A stretch of DNA of 64,000 nucleotides from Clostridiales bacterium COT073_COT-073 (GCA_003858485.1 RQYD01000003.1:1-64000); one strand, 5' to 3'. Shown: positions 42,363 through 51,662, counted from the stretch's first letter. Numbers and translations: made by a program. Notes: generated by a model not told the origin, from the sequence alone.

Positions 42363-44012
42363 ATGGCTTATTTCAAAGATAAAGTAGTTTATCAAATCTA
42401 TCCGAAGTCTTTTTATGACAGCAATGGTGACGGGGTTGGCGATATCAGGGGAATTACCTTAAAACTCGATTATTTAGCGGATTTGGGGGTGGATTATCTG
42501 TGGCTGACACCGGTATTCCCCTCTCCGCAAAAAGACAATGGCTATGATGTGGCTGATTATTGTGCGATAGATCCGCTTTTTGGCAGAATGGAAGATTTGC
42601 AGGAATTGATTGCGGCGGCCGAAAATAAGGGAATTGGGATTATGCTGGATATGGTTTTTAATCATACTTCAACCGAGCATATATGGTTTCAAAAAGCCCT
42701 GGCCGGTGACCTTAAATATCAGGATTATTATATTTTCAGAGAGGGAAAGCCTGACCAGCCGCCTACCAACTGGCAGTCTAAATTTGGCGGATCTGCCTGG
42801 GAATATGAGAAAAAACTGGGCAAATGGTATTTGCATTTGTTTGATGTGACCCAGGCTGATTTAAACTGGGATAATCCGGCAGTGCGGGAGGAGCTGAAAA
42901 AGGTGGTCCGTTTTTGGAAGCAAAAAGGGGTGAAAGGCTTTCGCTTTGATGTGGTCAATTTGATCTCCAAGCCAGCCGTTTTTGAAAATGATGATCAAGG
43001 TGATGGCCGGCGGTTTTATACGGATGGACCAAATATTCATGAGTATTTGAAAGAGCTGGTTCGGGATACGCAAATCGAAGATATGGTGACAGTTGGTGAA
43101 ATGTCGTCCACCACTTTGGACAACTGTATTCGTTATTCTGATCCGGCCGAAAAAGAGCTGTCGATGTGTTTTAATTTTCATCATTTAAAAGTGGACTATA
43201 AAAATGGAAATAAGTGGGAGCTGATGCCGGCAGATAGGATGGCCTTAAAACAGTTGTTTGAAACATGGCAGATAGGAATGCAAAATGGAAATGGTTGGAA
43301 TGCGCTGTTTTGGTGTAATCATGATCAGCCCAGAATTGTTTCGCGCCTTGGCTCGGAAGGCGACTATCATAAACAATCAGCCAAAATGCTGGCGGCGATG
43401 ATCCATTTGCTACGGGGAACTCCCTATATCTATCAGGGTGAAGAAATTGGCATGACCAATCCTCATTATACCGATATTGCACAATACCTTGATGTGGAGA
43501 GTTTGAACTATTACCAAATTCTTTTGCAAGAAGGAAAAACAGCTCAGCAGGCATTGCAGGTTTTGGCGGCCCGCTCCAGAGATAACAGCCGGACGCCGAT
43601 GCAGTGGAGTGCTGCTGAATTTGCCGGCTTTTCCGAGGGCGGGGCATGGCTTTCGCTGGCCGATAATTATCAGCAGATCAATGTTGAAGCGGCTCTGGCG
43701 GACGAGGATTCAATTTATGCTTTTTACCGGAAATTAATTAAGCTGCGCAAAGAAAAGCAGATCATTGCTGAAGGTGAAATCCATTTTCTGGAAAAAATGA
43801 ATTCAGAAGTTTTTGCGTATCAAAGAACATGGGGTGACGAGGAACTGGTGGTTTTAAATAATTTGACAGCAGAAGCAATTACAATCCCGGCTCAGCTTAA
43901 ATGGCAGGACTATGAGAAACTTTTAGGAAATTACGCTGGGGATTGGAGTTTAACAGCGGATAAGATGATGCTGAAGCCCTATGAATGCTTAGTGTTATAT
44001 CAAGCGAAATAA
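42363..44012 (+). CDS. treC: Trehalose-6-phosphate hydrolase
   Basis: Cytoplasmic GH13 alpha-glucosidase, 549 residues, cleaving trehalose-6-phosphate to glucose and glucose-6-phosphate. The GH13 regions are present: DMVFNHTS, GFRFDVVN (nucleophile aspartate), TVGEMSS (acid/base glutamate) and FWCNHDQPR. The start has GGAGAG about six bases upstream, 15 bases after treP. Oligo-1,6-glucosidases are close relatives, but the linkage to treR and treP favours this substrate. The gene looks intact, in contrast to its partner permease. Confidence 0.92.
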   Translation: MAYFKDKVVYQIYPKSFYDSNGDGVGDIRGITLKLDYLADLGVDYLWLTPVFPSPQKDNGYDVADYCAIDPLFGRMEDLQELIAAAENKGIGIMLDMVFNHTSTEHIWFQKALAGDLKYQDYYIFREGKPDQPPTNWQSKFGGSAWEYEKKLGKWYLHLFDVTQADLNWDNPAVREELKKVVRFWKQKGVKGFRFDVVNLISKPAVFENDDQGDGRRFYTDGPNIHEYLKELVRDTQIEDMVTVGEMSSTTLDNCIRYSDPAEKELSMCFNFHHLKVDYKNGNKWELMPADRMALKQLFETWQIGMQNGNGWNALFWCNHDQPRIVSRLGSEGDYHKQSAKMLAAMIHLLRGTPYIYQGEEIGMTNPHYTDIAQYLDVESLNYYQILLQEGKTAQQALQVLAARSRDNSRTPMQWSAAEFAGFSEGGAWLSLADNYQQINVEAALADEDSIYAFYRKLIKLRKEKQIIAEGEIHFLEKMNSEVFAYQRTWGDEELVVLNNLTAEAITIPAQLKWQDYEKLLGNYAGDWSLTADKMMLKPYECLVLYQAK

Positions 44013-44028
44013 AAAGCAAAGATAAAAT

Positions 44029-44118
44029 AAAAGCTGTTGTACTCAGATTTTTACTAACATCTTGTATTTGCATATCATGCAGGATATCAGTAAAGGATTG
44101 AGTGACAACAGCTTTTTT
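44029..44118. repeat. Family-1-like hairpin repeat at a convergent gene end
   Basis: AAAAGCTGTTGT and ACAACAGCTTTTTT are the arms. It is shorter and more diverged than other copies, and lies between the converging treC and dctM genes, suitable as a bidirectional terminator. Confidence 0.65.
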
Positions 44119-44209
44119 GAGATTGTGTATTCCCGGAATAACGAGGAGGTGGCCCGGAAAATAAATAGAGCAGGAATTTTTTGCTCCTGTTTTTGAATTA
44201 AGATTTTGC

Positions 44210-45493
44210 CTAATATCCCAATAACTGCGGCAGCCAGGTGGTCAGCTGCGGAATAATGCTGATTAATATAAGCACAATAATATTACACACAATATAAGGA
44301 GCAGCACCTTTGAAAATGTCAATAATCGGCATCCGGTTAATTTTATTGCAGGCATTTAAACACATTCCTACTGGAGGAGTAACTAAACCAATGGCTAAGC
44401 CAACGATCATCATTGCTCCGAATTGCAGCTCAGAAAAGCCATAAGCCTGCATAACCGGCAACAGGATCGGTGTTAAAAGCATAATTGCCGGGCTGACATC
44501 AATAAAAGTACCAATCAGCAGGATCAGCAGATCAAAGATTAAAGCAATTGCCCAGAAAGGCATATTCAGGTCCATAAAAAATCCGGCTACTACTTGCGGA
44601 ACTTTCATCATGGTCAGAATCCAGGTAAAAATAGTGGTAAAACCAATGATGATCATAATGGAAGAAGAGGTGATCAGGGTTTTTTTCAAGGCCTGAAAAA
44701 CAGCTTTCCAGGTCAATTCCCGGTATAGGAGAAAACCCACCAGAACCGCATAAAATACGGCGATACCAGCGCTCTCAGAAGCAGTGCAAATACCGAATGA
44801 AACGCAAAAAATAACAAATACCGGCATCAACAGAGCAGGAATACCAACAAGAATAGCGGAAATAAATTCTTTAAAAATAAATTTGGTTTTTAAGGGATGC
44901 CAGTGTTTTTTGTGAGAGATCCATCCAACTACGATCAGCTGAGTGATGCCAATCAGGATTCCGGGCAGTGCACCGGCCATAAACAGCGCACCAACAGAAG
45001 CGCCTGAAATCATAGCATAAATAATCATCGGAGTTGAAGGCGGAATGATCATCCCCATGGTAGAAGAGGCAACGGTGATACCGGCAGCAGCTTTCGGGGG
45101 ATATCCATTTTCTTCCATCGAAGGAATTAAAATCGAACCAAGCGCCGAAGTATCAGCCACTGAAGAGCCGGAGATTCCGCCGAAGATCATGGAGGCTACA
45201 ATATTCACTTCACCTAAGCCACCATGAAAAGGTTTGACTACCTGGAGGCAAAAATTAATGATGCGTTTGGTAATGCCGCCGGTATTCATTAATTCTCCGG
45301 CCAGGATAAAAAGAGGCATGGCGATCATCAGCTCAGAGTAAGCTCCGCTCCAGACTTTTTGTGGAAACATACTAAATAAATTAGGGGCATTGGTAGCCAG
45401 ATAGGTAACGCAGGAAGCTCCGATGGAAAACGCCAGAGGAATTCCCAAAAAAGCAAATAATAAAAGAAATATCAGTAAGAAAAACATTGCCAT
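44210..45493 (-). CDS. dctM: TRAP transporter large permease subunit DctM
   Basis: 427-residue integral membrane protein with about 11-12 helices. Family stretches include FGGISGSSVADTSALGSILIPSM and GITVASSTMGMIIPPSTPMIIYAM. It catalyses sodium-driven uptake of an organic acid together with DctQ and the binding protein DctP. It follows dctQ by two bases on the minus strand. The substrate is not evident; sugar acids are common for this class with a GntR neighbour. Confidence 0.93.
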   Translation of the reverse strand: MAMFFLLIFLLLFAFLGIPLAFSIGASCVTYLATNAPNLFSMFPQKVWSGAYSELMIAMPLFILAGELMNTGGITKRIINFCLQVVKPFHGGLGEVNIVASMIFGGISGSSVADTSALGSILIPSMEENGYPPKAAAGITVASSTMGMIIPPSTPMIIYAMISGASVGALFMAGALPGILIGITQLIVVGWISHKKHWHPLKTKFIFKEFISAILVGIPALLMPVFVIFCVSFGICTASESAGIAVFYAVLVGFLLYRELTWKAVFQALKKTLITSSSIMIIIGFTTIFTWILTMMKVPQVVAGFFMDLNMPFWAIALIFDLLILLIGTFIDVSPAIMLLTPILLPVMQAYGFSELQFGAMMIVGLAIGLVTPPVGMCLNACNKINRMPIIDIFKGAAPYIVCNIIVLILISIIPQLTTWLPQLLGY

Positions 45494-45495
45494 AA

Positions 45496-46032
45496 CTATT
45501 TACTCCCTCCGGTTTTTTCAGACACTTGATTAGTGAGTACAATATTTTTAGCAGCAAAGAATTCATCCGGGGCCTGGATGCATTCAACGATTTTGTAGAT
45601 AATGCAAATGGCGCAAATAACTCCACTGACCGGCATAATTCCGTACATATATTTCATGGAAATTTCCATGCCCTGACTGATCTGGATTCCGGCCATCATT
45701 GTATATTTATAGGCATATATTGTAAAGATGATATCGACAATCAGAACTACGATATAATTAAAGATGGTCAGCCAGCGTTTGAGATGTGGAGGCACTTTAT
45801 CATAAAAAATGTCGATTATGACATGTTCATTGTTTAAAATACAAAGCCCCATTCCCCAAAAGGTGGTAAAAGCAAAAGTGGTAACATTGAATTCCGTCAG
45901 TTGCTTCCAGCTTAAAGAAAATAAATATCTGGCAATAACTGAAAAGATCATGCTGGCGGTTAAGATTCCCATGGCTGCAATCCCAATGCCAAAATAAATA
46001 TGATATAAAGTTTGGGTAATTTTTTTAATCAT
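45496..46032 (-). CDS. dctQ: TRAP transporter small permease subunit DctQ
   Basis: 178 residues with four predicted membrane helices; contains the typical FWGMGLCILNNEHVIIDIFYDK stretch of DctQ proteins. The start at 46032 has AGAAGG upstream; the longer frame to 46092 reads into a family-1 repeat that separates dctQ from dctP. It forms the membrane complex with DctM. Confidence 0.9.
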   Translation of the reverse strand: MIKKITQTLYHIYFGIGIAAMGILTASMIFSVIARYLFSLSWKQLTEFNVTTFAFTTFWGMGLCILNNEHVIIDIFYDKVPPHLKRWLTIFNYIVVLIVDIIFTIYAYKYTMMAGIQISQGMEISMKYMYGIMPVSGVICAICIIYKIVECIQAPDEFFAAKNIVLTNQVSEKTGGSK

Positions 46033-46054
46033 GTCTACCTTCTTTCTGGCTTTC

Positions 46055-46135
46055 AAAGGGGCTGTTGGCAAATGAAAATTTTTATCCGCCAACCATTTTC
46101 TGATTTGGATAAAAATCTTGAAATGCAGCAGCCCC
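46055..46135. repeat. Family-1 hairpin repeat inside the TRAP operon
   Basis: AAAGGGGCTGTTGGCA and TGCAGCAGCCCC form the arms. It sits between dctP and dctQ, 12 bases after the dctP stop. As a partial terminator it could raise binding protein relative to permease, a common need in such operons. Confidence 0.7.
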
Positions 46136-46147
46136 GGGATTAGATTA

Positions 46148-47245
46148 TTATTTTGCGTTTTCTACGATTTTAAGCATTTCGTCCAGTTCTTCCTGGGTTA
46201 AGATTCCTTCATCAATACATTTTTGATAAACCGGCTTGCAGGCATCCTGAAAAGCCTTTAATTCATCAGCAGTTGGTGTATAGACTTCACATCCTGCTTG
46301 TTTGATGGTATCGAGAGCTTTATCTGAATTTTCATCAATTAATTTATCATTAAAGACAGACATTTCATCTGCGCATTCACTGATAATCTTTTGGAATTCA
46401 GCCGGCAGTGAGTTCCACCAGGCAGCATTGACATAAAATGGATCAGGATGGAATTGATAATTAACAGTGGTAAAATATTTTTGGACTTCGTAAAATTTCA
46501 TGGTTTGAACGTTAACCCATGGATTTTCCTGGCCATCAGCCACTGCAGTTTTTAATCCCATATATAAATCGGAATAAGGAATGGTGGTGGTGGTAGCGCC
46601 TATGGATTGGAAAGTTAAATCAATGGTTTTCATGCCGTTGGTTCTCATTTTTAAGCCAGCCAAATCTTCCGGTTTGGTGATTGGACGCTTGGAATTGGAA
46701 AATTGCCGATAACCACCGGCATCACACAAACTGATAATAATAGTGCCGGTTGTTTTTTCGGCTTCCGCACATACTTTTTTGGCCAAATCGGATTGCAACA
46801 GGGCAGTTACCTGCGAACGGGTGTTGGTCAGAAATGGCAGAGTAAACATTAAAAGTCTGGGGCTGAAATCATATTGGCCACCACGCATACCTTGGATGGT
46901 ACCGGCGACGACTTGCTCAAGCATTTCTTTTTCTGTTCCAAGCTGTCCATTGGCATGTAAATCAATGGTTACATGTCCCTTTGTTCGTTCGGTGACATCT
47001 TTGGCAAATTGTTCCATGGAAATGGTCCGGGGATTTCCTTCCGGCTGCGCATGTCCAACAATCATGGTAAAGTTTCCAAGAGCAGCAAAAGGATCTTCAG
47101 CTGTTGTTTGGGGGGCTGAAGAATTGCTTTCTTTACCAGAGGTGCTTTCTTTGCTGGCAGTGTTCTCGTTTTTGGCAGTGTTGTTACAGGCTGTCATCGA
47201 AATCAGGATGCACAGCGCAGTCAATACAGATAAAATTTTTTTCAT
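46148..47245 (-). CDS. dctP: TRAP transporter substrate-binding lipoprotein DctP
   Basis: 365 residues. Lipoprotein signal MKKILSVLTALCILISMTAC with a lipidated cysteine, then a Ser/Thr/Asn-rich linker and a DctP fold. The RTNG motif in KMRTNGMKTIDLTFQSIGA carries the carboxylate-binding arginine. PYSDLYMGLKTAVADGQENP is a hallmark. First gene of the dctP-dctQ-dctM operon, divergent from a GntR-family regulator. Confidence 0.93.
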   Translation of the reverse strand: MKKILSVLTALCILISMTACNNTAKNENTASKESTSGKESNSSAPQTTAEDPFAALGNFTMIVGHAQPEGNPRTISMEQFAKDVTERTKGHVTIDLHANGQLGTEKEMLEQVVAGTIQGMRGGQYDFSPRLLMFTLPFLTNTRSQVTALLQSDLAKKVCAEAEKTTGTIIISLCDAGGYRQFSNSKRPITKPEDLAGLKMRTNGMKTIDLTFQSIGATTTTIPYSDLYMGLKTAVADGQENPWVNVQTMKFYEVQKYFTTVNYQFHPDPFYVNAAWWNSLPAEFQKIISECADEMSVFNDKLIDENSDKALDTIKQAGCEVYTPTADELKAFQDACKPVYQKCIDEGILTQEELDEMLKIVENAK

Positions 47246-47272
47246 AATTTACTCCTTCCTTTCATTTTGAAA

Positions 47273-47326
47273 ATATACTTGGATACAAGATATTCATACA
47301 AGAAATCTTGTTGGAATTAAGTATAT
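47273..47326. promoter_or_regulatory. Candidate operator region upstream of dctP
   Basis: An outer inverted repeat, ATATACTT (47273-47280) and AAGTATAT (47319-47326), brackets two direct copies of ATACAAGA and an inverted TCTTGT. FCD-type GntR proteins bind short palindromes of this sort, so it is a likely site for the divergent regulator. The remaining sequence to 47777 shows no gene. Confidence 0.5.
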
Positions 47327-47777
47327 CAAAATAAGGAGATTATGAATATCGTATTTTTGAACAAAAAAATGTGAAAAATTTGTTTAAAATTCAGGGCGCT
47401 TTCTAACTTGAGTTTTTAAGGATTATAAAGCGTTTGATAAAAAGATGGAATGATTTTGGCAGAATTGTTTATTGACTCAGACGGCATTTTGGGTCTTTCT
47501 GTAAAAAATAATTTGGATGACCGGGAGAAGAAACAGGCTTTGGTAAAGTAGATGGAAGATGAAAAAATATTTTGGTTGTATACATGTTTTCCTATTGTTT
47601 TTCTGTTATTTTATGATATTCTGTTAATAGAGGTTTCCGTTCTTTCTGGAAAATTTTTTCAAGTATGCGCAGTAACTGGATTTGGAGGGAAGTAGAGAAA
47701 AAAGGAATGCAGGAGTTGAAGCGGGAAATAGTAATGAACTTAAGAAAAGTTGAAAATCCAAAAAGGAGGAAGTTCCG

Positions 47778-48485
47778 ATGCAAGAAAGCATGGAGATATC
47801 GCATCCGGCCTATATTTATGAAACACTAAAACAGGATATTTTGCTTTTTCATATCAAACCGGGGGAATTTATCAGTGAGCATCAGCTTTGTGAGCGCTTT
47901 AAAGTGTCACGAACACCAATCAGAGGAGTGCTGCAAAGGCTGGCACAGGCCGATTTAGTGGAGATCATCCCGAAAAAAGGAACCAGAGTCACCCAGATTG
48001 ATTATCGGATTGTCGATCAGATGATTTATCAGCGTAAAGCCGTAGAAGGTATGGTTTTGCGTGATTTTATCAGAGCTTGTTCTCCGTCTGATGTGGAAAT
48101 TGTCCGGAAGAGCATGGATGATTTGGTTCGTACTTATCAGGATGGAAATGCCAATGGCAATTTTAATCCGGAAGAGTTTCAAAAGAAAGATATTAAAATG
48201 CATGAAATATGGTTTGCCAAAATGCAAAGATTATATCTTTGGGATATGATCCGAATGACTCAGTCCAGTTATACCAGATTTTGCTTTTTAGATATGCTGG
48301 AATGTAAAAATTATCAATATGTCCTGGAAGAACATCAACAAATGCTGAATATTATTGAAGAAAAGAATGAAAGTGCAATTGAAGATATTATGACCAGACA
48401 TCTTTATGGTGGTGTTAAAAGACTGGGATCGATGATTTTCAATGAATTTTATGATTTCTTTTTGCCGGAAAGCATTCAGATTTAA
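47778..48485 (+). CDS. GntR-family regulator of the FadR/FCD class
   Basis: 235 residues. The N-terminal winged helix (about 10-75) contains SEHQLCERFKVSRTPIRGVLQRL. The C-terminal FCD-type domain has the metal- or ligand-binding histidines expected in the all-helical bundle (DIKMHEIWF and a later EHQQML). It is divergent from the TRAP transporter, making local control of sugar-acid or organic-acid uptake plausible. GGAGGAAG precedes the start. The macrodomain gene follows after 24 bases and may be cotranscribed. Confidence 0.9.
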   Translation: MQESMEISHPAYIYETLKQDILLFHIKPGEFISEHQLCERFKVSRTPIRGVLQRLAQADLVEIIPKKGTRVTQIDYRIVDQMIYQRKAVEGMVLRDFIRACSPSDVEIVRKSMDDLVRTYQDGNANGNFNPEEFQKKDIKMHEIWFAKMQRLYLWDMIRMTQSSYTRFCFLDMLECKNYQYVLEEHQQMLNIIEEKNESAIEDIMTRHLYGGVKRLGSMIFNEFYDFFLPESIQI

Positions 48486-48509
48486 GAGAAATCAATATAG
48501 GAGGAAACC

Positions 48510-49640
48510 ATGCCTTTTCAAATAATCAGAAATGATATTGCTAATGTTAAAGCGGATGCGATTGTAAATACTGCCAATCCCAGAGTGGCGTATGGTCAGG
48601 GGGTGGATCGGACAATTTATGAAAAAGCCGGTAAGGAGCAGCTTTTGGCAGCCAGAGAACAAATTGGCGAAATTCGGCCGGGTGAGGTTGCACATACAGT
48701 GGCATTTGGCCTGGCGGCACAATATATTTTTCATGCAGTTGGTCCGGCCTGGAGGGGTGGAAATTATCAGGAAGAAAAAATTTTGCGCCAGTGCTATGAT
48801 AATTGCCTGCAATTGGCCAAAGAACTGAATTGTGCATCACTTGCCTTTCCGTTGATGGCCACCGGCAGTTATGGTTTTCCCAAGGAAAAAGCTTTGCGGA
48901 TTGCGATTGCAGCTATCAGTGAGTTCCTGGAGCGGGAGGAAATGCAGATAATTTTGGTGGTTTTTGATCAGGAAAGTTTAGTAGTTTCCGGCCGTTTTTT
49001 TGCGGAGATCCGTGAATTTATTGACCAAAACTATGTTGATGCAAAGATAAAGTCAGAATATCCAAGGAGGCAGAGCCGGTTTCAACCATCGGTCAAAGAT
49101 AGGGGAAGTGAGTATGGCCAGAGAACTTTGCCGCAGAGGGAAAAGTCCGAATGGAAGAGAGAGGGGAATTTTTCAGAAGAACTGCCAAGTTTTGATGTGG
49201 GAATGGTAAGTGAGCTTAAAATAAGTGAGCCGGTGATACAAGAAGAATTATCACTGGCGGCTAATAGCGAGAAGTTGACCTTGGAAAATATTTTGCAGAC
49301 CAAAAGCGAAAATTTTCAAGCACGACTATTATCTTTAATTGATCAAAAGGAAATGACAGATGTAGAGGTTTATAAAAAGGCCAATTTAGACCGGAAACTG
49401 TTTTCCAAAATCAGATGTAATCCTGATTACAGACCAACTAAAAAAACAGCCATTGCTTTAGCGGTGGCCTTGGAATTAAATCTGGAAGAAACCAAAGACT
49501 TGCTGAGCCGGGCGGAACTGGCACTTTCCCCTGGCAGCATCTTTGATTTAATTATCAGTTATTGTATTCAAAATCATGTTTATGATATTTATTCAATCAA
49601 TATGGCACTTTTTCAATATGAGCAGCCGCTGCTTGGATAA
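48510..49640 (+). CDS. Macrodomain protein with C-terminal HTH-like domain
   Basis: 376 residues. The N-terminal macrodomain (1-175) has the ADP-ribose loops AIVNTANPRVAYGQGVDRTI and PLMATGSYGFPKEKAL. A charged linker (180-260) is followed by a helical domain (270-376). The block KANLDRKLFSKIRCNPDYRPTK then AIALAVALEL resembles an XRE-like fold seen attached to macrodomains in clostridia. Macrodomains bind or remove ADP-ribose. An ADP-ribosylglycohydrolase gene lies two genes downstream, which strengthens an ADP-ribose theme. AGGAGG lies upstream of the start. Confidence 0.86.
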   Translation: MPFQIIRNDIANVKADAIVNTANPRVAYGQGVDRTIYEKAGKEQLLAAREQIGEIRPGEVAHTVAFGLAAQYIFHAVGPAWRGGNYQEEKILRQCYDNCLQLAKELNCASLAFPLMATGSYGFPKEKALRIAIAAISEFLEREEMQIILVVFDQESLVVSGRFFAEIREFIDQNYVDAKIKSEYPRRQSRFQPSVKDRGSEYGQRTLPQREKSEWKREGNFSEELPSFDVGMVSELKISEPVIQEELSLAANSEKLTLENILQTKSENFQARLLSLIDQKEMTDVEVYKKANLDRKLFSKIRCNPDYRPTKKTAIALAVALELNLEETKDLLSRAELALSPGSIFDLIISYCIQNHVYDIYSINMALFQYEQPLLG

Positions 49641-49643
49641 AAT

Positions 49644-49670
49644 GTCGCCTGGCAGGTGACCCTTTTTTTT
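49644..49670 (+). terminator. Terminator after the macrodomain gene
   Basis: GTCGCC and GGTGAC pair around TGGCA and are followed by CCTTTTTTTT. It separates the macrodomain gene from the VWA gene transcriptionally. Confidence 0.82.
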
Positions 49671-49744
49671 CATGATTATGTTACTCTTTGTTTGGCAACA
49701 AAAGGATTTCAATTTTTTCCTGATCCTTGAGCTATTCTTTTTAA

Positions 49745-49791
49745 GACCATATAAGCCGGATGAACTTTCAACAATAAGGTTTTATATGGTC
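49745..49791. promoter_or_regulatory. 10-bp inverted repeat upstream of the VWA gene
   Basis: GACCATATAA (49745-49754) and TTATATGGTC (49782-49791) are perfect inverted arms 27 bases apart. It could be an operator pair or an mRNA leader hairpin. Function unknown. Confidence 0.4.
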
Positions 49792-49879
49792 GTGGACAAG
49801 ATGTAGACTTGCTTTAAAAAGGCAGAGGAAAGAGCGGAGAAAATTAAGCAATTCGTCTGTACAAATGGAGGGCAATAAG

Positions 49880-50527
49880 ATGAAAAAAGATTTTACGGAA
49901 ATTGTGTTTATTCTCGATAAAAGTGGATCGATGGCGGGACTGGAAAGTGATACAATTGGCGGTTATAATGCCATGATGGTTAAGCAAAAAAAGAATGGCA
50001 GTCAGGCTGCGGTGTCTACGGTTTTGTTTGATCAGGAAAGCAAAGTGCTGCATGACCGGCTGCCTTTGGATGAGGTGCCGGAAATGACAGCGCAGGACTA
50101 CCAGGTGGGTGGCTGTACGGCGCTGTTGGATGCCTTTGGCAGCGCCATTCGGCATATCAGCAATATCCATAAATATGCCCGGACAGAAGACCGGCCGGAT
50201 AAGACAATTTTTGTGATTACTACAGATGGAATGGAAAATGCCAGCCGGCAGTATTCTTATCAACGTGTAAAAGAGATGGTCGAGCACCAAAAAGAAAAGT
50301 ATGGCTGGGAATTTATTTTCCTGGGAGCCAATATTGATGCGGTTAGTGAAGCGGCTAAATTTGGTGTTTCAGAGGACAGAGCCGCTAATTATCATAGTGA
50401 CGGAATTGGTACTCAATTAAATTATGAAGTGGTGGGGGAGGCGATCAGCGCCTATCGTTCAGTGGGTTCTTTGGATGAGGAATGCTTAAGTCGAATCAAA
50501 GCAGATTATAAGGAAAGGAGAAAATAA
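49880..50527 (+). CDS. VWA-domain protein
   Basis: 215 residues forming one von Willebrand A domain with a complete MIDAS metal site: DKSGSM near the N terminus, the threonine in GGCTALLDA, and TTDGMENAS. No signal peptide, so cytoplasmic. The start at 49880 has GGAGG eight bases upstream. It is two bases from the ADP-ribosylglycohydrolase gene, so they are cotranscribed. VWA proteins assemble complexes and are found with chaperone-like AAA proteins; none is present here. The partner is unknown. Confidence 0.87.
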   Translation: MKKDFTEIVFILDKSGSMAGLESDTIGGYNAMMVKQKKNGSQAAVSTVLFDQESKVLHDRLPLDEVPEMTAQDYQVGGCTALLDAFGSAIRHISNIHKYARTEDRPDKTIFVITTDGMENASRQYSYQRVKEMVEHQKEKYGWEFIFLGANIDAVSEAAKFGVSEDRAANYHSDGIGTQLNYEVVGEAISAYRSVGSLDEECLSRIKADYKERRK

Positions 50528-50529
50528 TT

Positions 50530-51354
50530 ATGTATGGCGCAATTTTAGGGGATATGATCGGTAGCCCTTATGAATTTGATCGAAATAACATTAAAACCAA
50601 AGACTTTCCATTATTTTGCCCAAAATCAAGGTTTACTGATGATAGTGTGATGACATTGGCAGTAGCCAAGGCATTAATGGATAGCTACGGCGATTCGGAG
50701 GAAAAAATCCGGCAGGAATTGATTCGCTCCATGCAAAAATATGGCAGACTATTTCCGGATGCCGGTTATGGCCAGATGTTTTGGTATTGGCTGAAAGAAA
50801 AAAATCCCAAACCTTATGGCAGCTATGGGAATGGATCGGCCATGCGGGTATCATCAGTGGCCTGGCTATATCCGGAGAAACTTGTAAAAGTGCGCCAAAT
50901 TGCCCGCCTGACTGCGGAAGTATCACATGATCATCCGGAAGGTATTAAGGGGGCGGAAAGTGTGGCGGCAGCTATTTGGATGGCGCAAAAAGGATATTCT
51001 AAAGGGGAGATGAAAAAATATATAGAAAATGAATTTGGCTATGATTTTAGTCGAACAGGTGAACAAATCAGGGAGTATTACCATCATGTGGAAACATGTC
51101 AGGAAACAGTGCCGGAGGCGATTACCGCTTTTTTGGAAGGGCAGGATTTTGAAGATGTCATTCGGACAGCCGTTTCCCTTGGCGGGGATTGCGATACAGT
51201 TACCTGCATTGCCGGCAGTATTGCCGAAGCTTTTTATGGAATTGATGAAGACTTAAAAGTGAAATGCAGAGTCAGACTGGCACCGGAATTGCTGGCAGTG
51301 ATGGAGGAGTTTGAGGGGTTTATAGGAGATGGAATTAAACGCAATAAATTTTAA
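50530..51354 (+). CDS. ADP-ribosylglycohydrolase (DraG/ARH family)
   Basis: 274 residues. Predicted to remove ADP-ribose from modified proteins or nucleic acids with a two-metal site. Motifs are in the expected places: AILGDMIGSPYEF, FTDDSVMT (metal-binding TDDS), SHDHPEGIKGA and GGDCDTVTCIAGSIAEA (metal-binding DxD). It lies directly after the VWA gene and about 0.9 kb after a macrodomain gene. No ADP-ribosyltransferase is seen in the window, so the modified substrate is unknown. Confidence 0.92.
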   Translation: MYGAILGDMIGSPYEFDRNNIKTKDFPLFCPKSRFTDDSVMTLAVAKALMDSYGDSEEKIRQELIRSMQKYGRLFPDAGYGQMFWYWLKEKNPKPYGSYGNGSAMRVSSVAWLYPEKLVKVRQIARLTAEVSHDHPEGIKGAESVAAAIWMAQKGYSKGEMKKYIENEFGYDFSRTGEQIREYYHHVETCQETVPEAITAFLEGQDFEDVIRTAVSLGGDCDTVTCIAGSIAEAFYGIDEDLKVKCRVRLAPELLAVMEEFEGFIGDGIKRNKF

Positions 51355-51381
51355 TTAATAGTGATAGCAAGTATACTATTT

Positions 51382-51408
51382 AAGAGAGCCTTAAAACGGC
51401 TCTTTTTT
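51382..51408 (+). terminator. Terminator after the ADP-ribosylglycohydrolase gene
   Basis: AAGAGAGCC pairs with GGCTCTTTTTT around TTAAAAC; a clear intrinsic terminator with a T-run. Confidence 0.85.
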
Positions 51409-51434
51409 GATTGTATTCAATAACGGAAACAGAA

Positions 51435-51448
51435 ATAAAACGTTTTAT
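51435..51448. promoter_or_regulatory. LacI-type palindrome upstream of the ECF operon
   Basis: ATAAAACGTTTTAT is a perfect 14-base palindrome with a central CG, the usual form of a LacI-family operator. It lies about 120 bases upstream of the predicted ECF promoter. A LacI regulator is encoded at the end of the same gene block. Confidence 0.5.
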
Positions 51449-51563
51449 CATTTTTGCAAAAAGAACAAAAAAATATAAAGAAATTAGTAATAAAATAAAA
51501 ATAATTAATTAAAAAATATAAAAAATAACCAAAAATAAAGAGAAAATTAATGGAATATAGCAG

Positions 51564-51592
51564 TTGAAATCTAAAAAATACGATAGTATAAT
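51564..51592 (+). promoter_or_regulatory. Predicted sigma-A promoter of the ECF operon
   Basis: TTGAAA (51564-51569), a 17-base spacer and TATAAT (51587-51592) lie about 70 bases before the S-component start codon. Confidence 0.78.
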
Positions 51593-51662
51593 TGATATAC
51601 AAAGTGATGGAAAAACGATTTACCAAAGGGGTTTAACTATTTTTATGGAAGGAGGAAGTAAA

